Source: an uncultured Alphaproteobacteria bacterium (lineage in GTDB: Bacteria > Pseudomonadota > Alphaproteobacteria > Rhodobacterales > Rhodobacteraceae). Taken from it: 43,591 bases of DNA. The translations under genes were made by a program, and so were the position numbers. The stretch lies in NCBI GenBank assembly GCA_902574225.1, contig CACGMO010000018.1, positions 1 to 43,591 on the forward strand, written 5' to 3'. A model generated the notes under the pieces. The model saw nothing but the letters and a program-made list of their open reading frames with translations. It was not told where the DNA came from and ran no database searches. Shown piece after piece: positions 15,339 through 22,727 of the stretch (position 1 is its first letter; each line of letters begins with the position of its first letter).

Positions 15339-15638
15339 ATGGAAGTTAAAATCCCAATAAAAAAGCCCCCGGTAATCGACACTTTGCCTAACAGTCTAAG
15401 TACAGCTGAGGAACAGCTTAATATGCTTTTGAAGGATAAATTCTTTGGTTTTACTAATTTTATAGATCTGGTCTTTTGGTGGTGTGTGGACATTTTACAT
15501 GTATGGGGAGATATTACTGGTCTTGGCTATAATCTTATAAACATCTTAATTTTTATCCTGCTACAACCCGCTCTAATTTTAATATTCTTCACATTATGGA
15601 TCGTTGAACGTGCACGAAGAGGGGGGTCTCATGGTTAG
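15339..15638 (+). CDS. Small membrane protein (TGLGYNL family), second copy
   Basis: 99 aa. A soluble N-terminal stretch of about 40 residues starts with KIPIKKPPVIDTLP. The shared block at about 43-95 follows (FWWCVDILHVWGDITGLGYN, then LINILIFILLQP and LILIFFTLW), with one clear membrane helix at about 66-87 and a basic end. It is 34 of 52 identical in this block to the protein at 9429-9716, which precedes the caspase. The N-terminal helix of that paralogue is absent here. It overlaps the next gene by 8 bp. A membrane partner for the module is likely; function unknown. Confidence 0.68.
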   Translation: MEVKIPIKKPPVIDTLPNSLSTAEEQLNMLLKDKFFGFTNFIDLVFWWCVDILHVWGDITGLGYNLINILIFILLQPALILIFFTLWIVERARRGGSHG

Positions 15639-15909
15639 TACCACTACATGGATTGTTTTCGCACAACTCGTTATCTTCAACCCTCAGAGCAATGGAAATG
15701 AAAATGAGCTTACTGAATTTAGACAAAGAGAGTTTCCAACGCAAAGCCAATGCTACCAGTTCTTGCACGACAACTATGTGTTTCTCGATACAGCTCTAAA
15801 AAGACATGCGGAAAGACGAAATGGCCGCGTAATAATCTTGGGTTGTGGAGATCGAGCAGAACTAAGTGAGATCTCGTCAGACTATGACCGTCAATACGGA
15901 CGAGGATAA
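15631..15909 (+). CDS. Small two-cysteine family protein, copy 3
   Basis: 92 aa from ATG 15631, chosen because a G-rich site (AGAGGGGGG) lies 5 bases upstream; a longer TTG frame from 15604 would run inside the preceding gene. The family pattern is WIVFAQLVIF, FPTQSQCYQFL with Cys 41, and RVIILGC with Cys 72, 31 residues apart. There is no signal peptide. It is divergent from copies 1 and 2 but aligns at both cysteines and the preceding strands. Function unknown. Confidence 0.62.
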   Translation: MVSTTTWIVFAQLVIFNPQSNGNENELTEFRQREFPTQSQCYQFLHDNYVFLDTALKRHAERRNGRVIILGCGDRAELSEISSDYDRQYGRG

Positions 15910-15939
15910 AAACATTTTAAAAAAGAAAAGGAGAAGAAA

Positions 15940-16152
15940 ATGCCATTTGATGAACATAATTATGAATATGTAAGAGATAATAGTTTCGCTCAAAAAAGAG
16001 CACTTGTTGCTGATAGCAGGTTTAAAATTATTCAAAAGAGACAAACGAAAAAACGATTTGATAAGCCAATTGTATATTTCTTAATAGGTGCGACGCTTTT
16101 TTTCTTGTTTATTCAGATGGGAATAATCACCCCGATGACTTTGCATTCATGA
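15940..16152 (+). CDS. Small single-helix membrane protein
   Basis: 70 aa with a good AGGAG ribosome site 7 bases upstream. A charged N-terminal half (EYVRDNSFAQKRALVADSRF) is followed by a basic patch (KKRFDK) and one membrane helix at about 45-63 (IVYFLIGATLFFLFIQMGI). Positive residues just before the helix suggest that the N-terminus stays in the cytoplasm. Its stop overlaps the next start by 4 bp. Unknown function. Confidence 0.6.
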   Translation: MPFDEHNYEYVRDNSFAQKRALVADSRFKIIQKRQTKKRFDKPIVYFLIGATLFFLFIQMGIITPMTLHS

Positions 16153-16328
16153 ATTGGAAATACATAATAGCTGCTACAGTTCTAGTATATTTCCTAAGGG
16201 GAGATGAGTGGTTTCTATATTTTGCTGCCTATGCAGATTATTGCTATGAATTTCAAGGTATCAACAAAACAACAGAAGACCTTGGCAACTTTTTTTCATG
16301 CTTCTCTAAAGCAGCAACCTTTCAATAG
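16149..16328 (+). CDS. 59-aa membrane-associated protein
   Basis: Starts MNWKYIIAATVLVYFLRGDE, followed by WFLYFAAYADYCYEFQGINK and ends FSKAATFQ. The ATG overlaps the preceding stop (ATGA) and the gene ends 11 bp before the next start, so spacing strongly suggests that it is translated. The first 16 residues can form a signal anchor. Two cysteines (Cys 32 and Cys 51) lie after it. No family is recognised. Confidence 0.5.
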   Translation: MNWKYIIAATVLVYFLRGDEWFLYFAAYADYCYEFQGINKTTEDLGNFFSCFSKAATFQ

Positions 16329-16339
16329 CTAGTTAGATC

Positions 16340-16594
16340 ATGGCAAATATTTGGTATTTGGTAGCTATAATGTTTGGAGTTCATGAAGATGGAAAAGTAG
16401 ACGTTTATATTTTTAAAGAACCAAAAAACGCTCCAGGTTTTTACTCGACCATTTCATGTCAAAATTATGTAAGTGCAAACGCAAGTTACTTAGCTGAAAC
16501 CCTGAGAATTCAATATGGTGATCGTCCTGTGAAACAACTTTTATGTGCCCAAGTAGATAGTGTTAAGTATCTAATCGAAAATACGAAGAGATAA
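16340..16594 (+). CDS. Small two-cysteine family protein, copy 4
   Basis: 84 aa. The family pattern is WYLVAIMFGV, FYSTISCQNYVSANASYLAE with Cys 40, and VKQLLCAQ with Cys 69, 29 residues apart. The C-x-x-Y-x-x-x-N-x-x-x-L stretch is closest to copies 3 and 5. There is no signal peptide. It is the last gene before the second strong promoter motif. The ribosome site is weak, so the ATG is chosen by frame and spacing. Confidence 0.6.
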   Translation: MANIWYLVAIMFGVHEDGKVDVYIFKEPKNAPGFYSTISCQNYVSANASYLAETLRIQYGDRPVKQLLCAQVDSVKYLIENTKR

Positions 16595-16607
16595 AGAGCT
16601 TTAGCAG

Positions 16608-16638
16608 TGCAATATTTTCGAACATCCACTCGTTAAGT
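16608..16638 (+). promoter_or_regulatory. Candidate ECF promoter of the lipoprotein gene
   Basis: TGCAAT at 16608-16613, 11 bases, then TCCACTCGTTAAGT at 16625-16638, identical in both blocks and in spacing to the site at 14275-14305, although the spacer sequences differ. CGTT at 16631 is 34 bp before the GTG start at 16665. Two exact blocks at a fixed distance before two related genes are unlikely by chance. Confidence 0.7.
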
Positions 16639-16664
16639 TAAGAGAAAGTAGGAAAGGATTTAAT

Positions 16665-17072
16665 GTGCAAAACCGATTTATATTTATAGTTTTTTCAGCG
16701 CTCCTTGCTTTAAGTGGTTGCGTGACTACAGATCAGCCCTCTAACGGTTTTACCAAGATAAAAGAAGAAGATATTAGGAGCCTCGAAAAAGAAAAAACGG
16801 AAAAATCAAACGAGAAATCTAGTCAGTACTTTGTTGTTGCACAATTAAGATCAGTTAATGACCAGCCACAAGAATTTCTTGAGTTTAAGAGTAAAAGGTT
16901 CGCGGACATTAGTGCATGCGTGAATTGGATGAGTGAGAATAATAATTTAATAACACAAAGTCTGCAAAAGCATGTAACGAACCGAAAAAAGGGATATTTC
17001 GTCGATAACATCAAGTGTCTTAAGACAAGCATGTTCTTTCAAGTACGTGCAAGTGAAGCTATTAGTGTGTAA
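16665..17072 (+). CDS. Lipoprotein form of the two-cysteine family, copy 5
   Basis: 135 aa from GTG, with AAAGGA 6 bases upstream. The signal peptide has a lipobox L-S-G-C, giving a lipidated Cys 19. A charged linker (about 20-52, rich in Lys and Glu) leads to the family domain: YFVVAQLRSVND, FADISACVNWMSENN with Cys 85, and YFVDNIKC with Cys 118, 33 residues apart. A member with a lipoprotein signal shows that the domain can work outside the inner membrane, whereas the other four lack signals. It has its own candidate ECF promoter. Function unknown. Confidence 0.68.
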   Translation: MQNRFIFIVFSALLALSGCVTTDQPSNGFTKIKEEDIRSLEKEKTEKSNEKSSQYFVVAQLRSVNDQPQEFLEFKSKRFADISACVNWMSENNNLITQSLQKHVTNRKKGYFVDNIKCLKTSMFFQVRASEAISV

Positions 17073-17129
17073 TCGTTATGTATTATACACTCTAATGGCA
17101 TTTCAGTTTGTAGTGTTAAAAGGGCTATC

Positions 17130-17762
17130 TTATTTGTCGTTTTCTTCATTTTCCTTTAGATGATCTGGCTTAATAGGAAAACCTTGGTTCGCTATTCCAT
17201 GAATCGTTATTCCGATGCCTAAACACGCTACAAGAACCGCAAAGGCGGGATTTATATCGATAATCACACCACAAAACGTAATAAATATTACAATTAAAAT
17301 TCCACCAAAAATTTTAAAGCGAGATATATTATCTTTGGCAAGTTCCTCCCGATAAAGAGTTTCTGATTCATTCTGAAAACCCTTATCTATTTCTTTATGA
17401 AGTTTTCTCTTTCTTGCTTTTTTCCAAGATTGCAAAGATCTTCCACGGAAATTTGCACCAACTCTCTCTGGCAAAACCTTGGCTGCATCTCCTGTTACAA
17501 TTGTTATTGAAGTTGGTTTCGCTACTAAATAGGGAAGCTTACTATCTTGCTTTTCTACAAGCGTTAAGTCGGTTCGAAATCTAGTCCCCCATGGATGGTT
17601 ATTTGGAAGGTGTTTGGGAAAAACTATGTGCCAATTTTGGTCAAAAATTTCCAGAGCTCGTACACGAATTTCGTAAGAATTCTTACCCCCTTTTTTTTTA
17701 AAGGTTTCAACAAGCACCTGCTTATGAATTTCTTTCTTTCCTGGTGAGAGTGTATCGTTCAT
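17130..17762 (-). CDS. Unknown protein with two C-terminal membrane helices
   Basis: 210 aa. Residues 1-110 are soluble, beta-rich and basic, with a VLVETFKKKGGKNSYEIRVR start. Residues about 108-150 are a charged helical segment, and two membrane helices follow at about 150-190 (ISRFKIFGGILIVIFITFCG and NPAFAVLVACLGIGITIHGI). It is divergent from the AIPR gene across 150 bp and tail-to-tail with the small-gene array. Whether it belongs to either module cannot be told. A perfect 12-bp palindrome (ACTAATATTAGT, 17770-17781) lies 7 bp before its start. No family recognised. Confidence 0.5.
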   Translation of the reverse strand: MNDTLSPGKKEIHKQVLVETFKKKGGKNSYEIRVRALEIFDQNWHIVFPKHLPNNHPWGTRFRTDLTLVEKQDSKLPYLVAKPTSITIVTGDAAKVLPERVGANFRGRSLQSWKKARKRKLHKEIDKGFQNESETLYREELAKDNISRFKIFGGILIVIFITFCGVIIDINPAFAVLVACLGIGITIHGIANQGFPIKPDHLKENEENDK

Positions 17763-17912
17763 TTGTTTTACTAATATTAGTGATAACCTAATTTTTAGAG
17801 TTTTATGTTAGCATTTAGAAAAATTTTTTATAACCTTTAGAACTATATATTCTTTGAAAATCAAAAAAAAGAAGTAGAATTTTGTGAATTAATTTATGTT
17901 AGAAAAGTAATA

Positions 17913-19988
17913 ATGGACGAGATTGTATCACATAGCTCTATCGAAGAATTACTTAATCATATTAATTTAGAGGTAGCCTCAGCATTAGAGAGTGATGAGG
18001 ATGGAGGATTACCCCACCTAGAGTTTTTAAATTGGTGTATAAATGTTCTCACAGATCTAGATGAAGCCGAAAATCTAATTTATTCCAACCACGTTGAAAA
18101 GGGATCAGCAGTGCATGGGTTTAGCTATTCGGAGTATGATGGGAAGCTGGATTTATATATTACGAGCTATAAGAACTCAAATGAGGAATATACAATACAT
18201 AAAGCCGATGCCTACGCAGCCCTTAATAGGCTTTATAATTTTTCAGAAAAACATCTAAATGCAAAGAAAAACACTCTAAAAGTTGAAGATGATGCATTTG
18301 ATCTTGTAGAAATTATGCGAACAGAAAAGATCAATATTATTAGATTTTTCTTATTTACTGATGGAAAGAGTACCATTGAGCGGTTAGAGGACAGAAATAT
18401 CAACGATATTCCAACGCAAGTTCATATATGGGATATTAATAGATTTTTTAGAACTCAATCAGCTTCAGGTTTCAGCGATGATACCGATATAATTGTCTCT
18501 GATTATGGATATCCTTCTTTAGATTGTTCTTCCACTTTTCAAGATGATGAGGATTTAGAAACATACTTATGTATTGTACCGGGAAATTTTCTTGCTGACA
18601 TTTATATGAATTTCACTACGAGATTGATTGAAAGAAACGTGCGCTCTTTTTTGTCATTTAAATCAAAAATAAACCGCGGAATGCTAAAAACCATTCAAGA
18701 TGAACCCAATAAATTTATTGCTTACAATAATGGTCTTACAGCAACTGCTACCAAAATAGAGATTAACAAAGAAAAAAATAAAATAACAAAAATTTATGGT
18801 CTTCAAATAGTAAATGGTGGTCAAACAACGAATGCTATTTTTCGTGCAAAGCACTCTAATAAAGAGAGTGTTGATAAAGTATCTGTTGCCCTCAAACTTT
18901 GTGTTCTAAGTGAAGAAAACATAGACGAAATTGGGCCGAATATTTCCAGGTATGCAAATACGCAAAATGCTATCCGAAGAACTGATTTCTCTTCCAATAA
19001 TGTCGTTTATCGACAACTTGAGCAAATTTCCAGAAAGATGTTAGCTCCTGCCATGAAGGGATATCAAGTTCAGACGAAATGGTTTTTTGAACGAACTCGA
19101 GGGCAATATACTGATATGCTCTCAATGCACAAAACACCAGGGCAGAAGAAATCCTTTCAGAAGAATTTCCCTCCAAAGCAGAAGTTTGACAAAAGAGATC
19201 TTAGCAAATGCTGGGCGATTTGGTATCAAGATATAGAAAGAGTTTCTCATGGCCCAGAAACCTATAATCCCATATTTTTAGAGGATCTTGAAAGTAATAA
19301 GAAGAAATTTGACAAAGATGATCCTGAAAGGTCATTTCAAAAACTTGTGGGTCTTAAAATAATTTTCGATGCTACTCGAACGATAGTTCGAAAAGAAAAA
19401 TATGGAACAATAGGAATGGGCTTTGTTACAGATTACACAATGGCGCTTATTTCAAATCTTTCCTCTATGAGACTTGATCCAATTAGTGTTTGGAAAGAAC
19501 AAGAGGTTCCAGAAGAGTATATTGAAAATGTAAACTACATAGCCCCTATTGTTGGGGAAACTTTGGCTGAAATTTGTTTAAAGCATGGTTTCCAAGCTAG
19601 AAGTGTCTCGAGAGGAAATAATAAGGTAAATGGAAAATCTTTCTGGACTATCCTTAAAGAAAAAAACCTTAAGTTACCAAAAATGTTTCAAGGTGCTGCA
19701 ATTAAAGGCGCTGAAGATACTCCAACTATTGGGACACCAGTCATTAATGACGAGCAAAGTGAAGCGAAAGATAGAGCAGAAAAAATATCGGGCGAAATAT
19801 TTCTTGAGATTACTGCATGGGCAAAAGAAACGGAAAATCTGCAACCTTATCAGAGAGGAATTCTTTATAGTGTGGGAAGTAGAATTAAAAGGGAGCAAGA
19901 TATTTCCGGAAAACAAGCGGTTCAAGCAATGAAAGCATATGACGAGGCTATTGACCTAGGTTTTAAATCGCAGTTGGAAGATGGCTAA
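17913..19988 (+). CDS. AIPR-family defence protein
   Basis: 691 aa. The AIPR core (abortive infection phage resistance family) is visible at about 220-420: FIAYNNGLTATATKI at 268-282, GLQIVNGGQTTNAIF at 296-310, then ISRYANTQNAIRRTDFSSNN. The N-terminal 150 residues contain a segment (YSEYDGKLDLYITSY, 72-86) placed like the nuclease-like part of other AIPR proteins; I do not see a clean PD-(D/E)XK triad, so nuclease activity is open. The C-terminal 200 residues are unassigned. It is tail-to-tail with the Z1 gene, 15 bp apart. AIPR, Z1 and MORC-like genes are a known association in predicted restriction systems, but there they are usually co-directional; here AIPR faces the other two. Confidence 0.82.
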   Translation: MDEIVSHSSIEELLNHINLEVASALESDEDGGLPHLEFLNWCINVLTDLDEAENLIYSNHVEKGSAVHGFSYSEYDGKLDLYITSYKNSNEEYTIHKADAYAALNRLYNFSEKHLNAKKNTLKVEDDAFDLVEIMRTEKINIIRFFLFTDGKSTIERLEDRNINDIPTQVHIWDINRFFRTQSASGFSDDTDIIVSDYGYPSLDCSSTFQDDEDLETYLCIVPGNFLADIYMNFTTRLIERNVRSFLSFKSKINRGMLKTIQDEPNKFIAYNNGLTATATKIEINKEKNKITKIYGLQIVNGGQTTNAIFRAKHSNKESVDKVSVALKLCVLSEENIDEIGPNISRYANTQNAIRRTDFSSNNVVYRQLEQISRKMLAPAMKGYQVQTKWFFERTRGQYTDMLSMHKTPGQKKSFQKNFPPKQKFDKRDLSKCWAIWYQDIERVSHGPETYNPIFLEDLESNKKKFDKDDPERSFQKLVGLKIIFDATRTIVRKEKYGTIGMGFVTDYTMALISNLSSMRLDPISVWKEQEVPEEYIENVNYIAPIVGETLAEICLKHGFQARSVSRGNNKVNGKSFWTILKEKNLKLPKMFQGAAIKGAEDTPTIGTPVINDEQSEAKDRAEKISGEIFLEITAWAKETENLQPYQRGILYSVGSRIKREQDISGKQAVQAMKAYDEAIDLGFKSQLEDG

Positions 19989-20003
19989 AAAAACCAGAAT
20001 CTT

Positions 20004-22727
20004 TTATAGCTCATCATCTAAATCTTGATTGCCTTCAACACTGTTGACTGTGAACTCTGTTGTTTTTACGTTTTCCGAATTTGGAAAGCTTATTGCACAT
20101 GTTGGTATTATAAGATCTAAATTCGCTTCTCCTATATTTGCATCTATCATATACAATACTAAAAGACCTCTTTCCTTTGGTCTTGCCTGCCTGAAATCCT
20201 CGCGTTTTGCCTTTTTGGGCTTAGGATACAAGCTTTGTATTTGGGCTATCTCACTCGCACTAAAATCAAGCCGTTCTGTCTGTTCGTTCATGATGTTACT
20301 TCTTGAAATAGTCATAACATTTTCATACATGCTATTCTTTCGCTGCAATGGTCGCGATAAAAACTTTCCTACTTTTATCTCGGTATCTTGACCTCTACTT
20401 GAGTTTGAAAAAAGAGCAACCGTCCAATCAGTGAGCTCACTGATCTGATTCATTTGTTTGATATAATTAACTATGGTCTTAGTGTTCCATATCCCGACGA
20501 CGTTTTTACTATAAATAAACTGATTTATAAAATCTATTATGTCACCTGCAGCGACATTCTTTATAAGAGTGTTGTAATTATTTATTTCTTCTTTTTTTCT
20601 TACTGAAATCTTATCTAGGAATTTAGCGCACAATTCGAAATTTTCTTTCTGCACTTCTAAACCTTTGGGACTCAAATCAAACGAGTAAATCTGAGGACTG
20701 CTATTATTATATGAAATTGATAATTTTTTTGCATGATATTGTTTGTTTAGAGCGGTTACCAGCATCATCCCAGGATGCGATTGGATTTGTTGCTGGTATT
20801 CCGTTGGCGCTAATACTCTTGTATTCATTTGCTCAATTCTTGTTCTGAGGCCTTCTGAAGCGTTTGCGATATGTCCATACCAATTGTAAAGTCGTCCAGT
20901 GGTGAATATTCTACAAAGGTCAACATAGTTGTCTCGATACCCAAACCATCGCCCCATTTGCATTAAGGTGTCATACATGCGCGAGGTTCGTAGAAAATAA
21001 CTTGTCATTAAGCCTGGTAAAGTCAATCCTCTAGACAGTTTGTCGCCACCAATCCTGATAGAAGTAAGCCCATTAGGATACTTATCTTCATCAATAACGT
21101 CTTTAAAGTCTCCGTTGATCCCATAAACATGGCCTTTTATTAAAGATGCCGATTTTTTCAACGTAGGTTCAATTTGGTTCCATGAAACCCCTGAATTCTG
21201 AAAATCTTTCTTATAAACAGTTTTTATATGATCAATATGAGTGTTGTGCTCATCATTTAGCTGCTCCATTCTAAGGTCGGCATAAACTTCGTCAATAAAT
21301 CCATCAACTAACTCTACTGCTTGCCTTTGAACATTTTGAAATCGGGTTACATGGATTAACATTGTTTTATGTTCGTATTCATCACCTCTTAAATTTCGAA
21401 TTGATACTCCAACCAAAAATGAGTAAAGAGCCTCTTTAAGACTAAGTGGTAAGTCTCCTAGGTTGAAATCCTTGGTATGTTTATTGGGGAGAAAATCTTG
21501 CCAATCACTATTGTAGGTTAAAGGATTATCTAAGTTTCTAAACCAATCCACTTCAGTCTTTCTTTTAGTTATGTCGATAATGCCATCTTTACTAGTGTCC
21601 TCATCTTCAAACTCACCAAATACATGCGACGGACCAATATAATTTTCTGCTCGGCCTAAACACATAATGAAATTGCGTGGAAATAAATCTTTAGTGTTTT
21701 CAATATCAATCAGAACATTCGCGAACGGCGTGGCGGTATAGCCGATATATGTATTCTTATCAAATAAGCTCAAAAGCTCCTTAATAAGTCTATTGATTGT
21801 AGATGGGTCAAAATCAGGTTTTTTAGTATTGACGGAGGCATGATCTGCCTCATCATCAATTAAAAGAAGAGGTAAGTCTCTATGAGTACTTTGTCCCTCT
21901 GGAATGAAACTTTTTATATATTTTATCAAGCGAGTGAGCGTGTTGACATTTTTCTTATTTATGGAAAAAGTTTTAGTGAAGGTACTATTAGGCTGTTTTA
22001 CTCGAGTAAAGTCGCCCGTGTCGTTTCTTGACGTAATTCCCTCAATCCGAAGTTTCTGAGGGTCATCAATAAATTTTGCAACACCACAAAAGGTTGAAAC
22101 TGCATCAGTTTTTGAATTGCTACCAGTCACACCTTCTTCAAAACGTTCCTGAGTTTGGACTCTTAGATTGTTATGTAGACCAGAAAGAACAATAATTATT
22201 TTATATCCTGCGTCTAAACCTTTATTAATTACGCCCAAGAAATTCGTTGTTTTTCCTGATTGCACATCACCCACAACCAGCCCTCTGGAAGCCCATTTCC
22301 CCTCTCTTAAAGGATCCTCAATTCTACTTAAAATTTTATCAGTCGAATTATCGAGCTCTTCCACGATGAAGTTCGATAGTTTTGAGCTTTGTAGCTTTTT
22401 GTAGGCCTGCCAATGCAAGCCATTTTCAATATCCGCTCGGCGTCTATCCATCCACTCAATATGTTGAGTACTTACCAAGTCAACCACTGAGTGTGTTTCT
22501 GTCTCAATGGAAAGGTTGGTTGCTATCTTATCTGTTAATTTTTCAACATTTATTTTGTCTGCGGGGAAAGATTGTCCTATAGCATCTGATGTTTTCTTTT
22601 TTAAGTCTAAGTGTGCTTCCAACGTTGACTGAATTTGTTCTCTATTAGGTAATATTGTTCCACCATTTAGAAGTCTAAAAACTATCAAATATATTTCTTC
22701 TTCAATATCTTTTATCGAACTACTCAT
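20004..22727 (-). CDS. Z1-domain superfamily 2 helicase-like ATPase
   Basis: 907 aa. Walker A is GDVQSGKT at 153-160, motif II is LLLIDDEADHAS at 287-298, and motif III is YTATPFANVLID at 330-341. The Z1 signature lies at about 558-610 (RIGGDKLSRGLTLPGLMTSY, then MYDTLMQMGRWFGYR and DLCRIF). Z1 proteins are predicted DNA translocases of restriction-like systems and pair with MORC/MutL-type ATPases. The start overlaps the stop of the next gene upstream by 4 bp, so the two are co-translated. Length is typical and all motifs are intact. Confidence 0.88.
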   Translation of the reverse strand: MSSSIKDIEEEIYLIVFRLLNGGTILPNREQIQSTLEAHLDLKKKTSDAIGQSFPADKINVEKLTDKIATNLSIETETHSVVDLVSTQHIEWMDRRRADIENGLHWQAYKKLQSSKLSNFIVEELDNSTDKILSRIEDPLREGKWASRGLVVGDVQSGKTTNFLGVINKGLDAGYKIIIVLSGLHNNLRVQTQERFEEGVTGSNSKTDAVSTFCGVAKFIDDPQKLRIEGITSRNDTGDFTRVKQPNSTFTKTFSINKKNVNTLTRLIKYIKSFIPEGQSTHRDLPLLLIDDEADHASVNTKKPDFDPSTINRLIKELLSLFDKNTYIGYTATPFANVLIDIENTKDLFPRNFIMCLGRAENYIGPSHVFGEFEDEDTSKDGIIDITKRKTEVDWFRNLDNPLTYNSDWQDFLPNKHTKDFNLGDLPLSLKEALYSFLVGVSIRNLRGDEYEHKTMLIHVTRFQNVQRQAVELVDGFIDEVYADLRMEQLNDEHNTHIDHIKTVYKKDFQNSGVSWNQIEPTLKKSASLIKGHVYGINGDFKDVIDEDKYPNGLTSIRIGGDKLSRGLTLPGLMTSYFLRTSRMYDTLMQMGRWFGYRDNYVDLCRIFTTGRLYNWYGHIANASEGLRTRIEQMNTRVLAPTEYQQQIQSHPGMMLVTALNKQYHAKKLSISYNNSSPQIYSFDLSPKGLEVQKENFELCAKFLDKISVRKKEEINNYNTLIKNVAAGDIIDFINQFIYSKNVVGIWNTKTIVNYIKQMNQISELTDWTVALFSNSSRGQDTEIKVGKFLSRPLQRKNSMYENVMTISRSNIMNEQTERLDFSASEIAQIQSLYPKPKKAKREDFRQARPKERGLLVLYMIDANIGEANLDLIIPTCAISFPNSENVKTTEFTVNSVEGNQDLDDEL

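Noticed and set aside
17770-17781. 12-bp palindrome ACTAATATTAGT before the 210-aa membrane protein gene.
   Set aside because: Short and AT-rich; palindromes of this size are expected by chance in this DNA.
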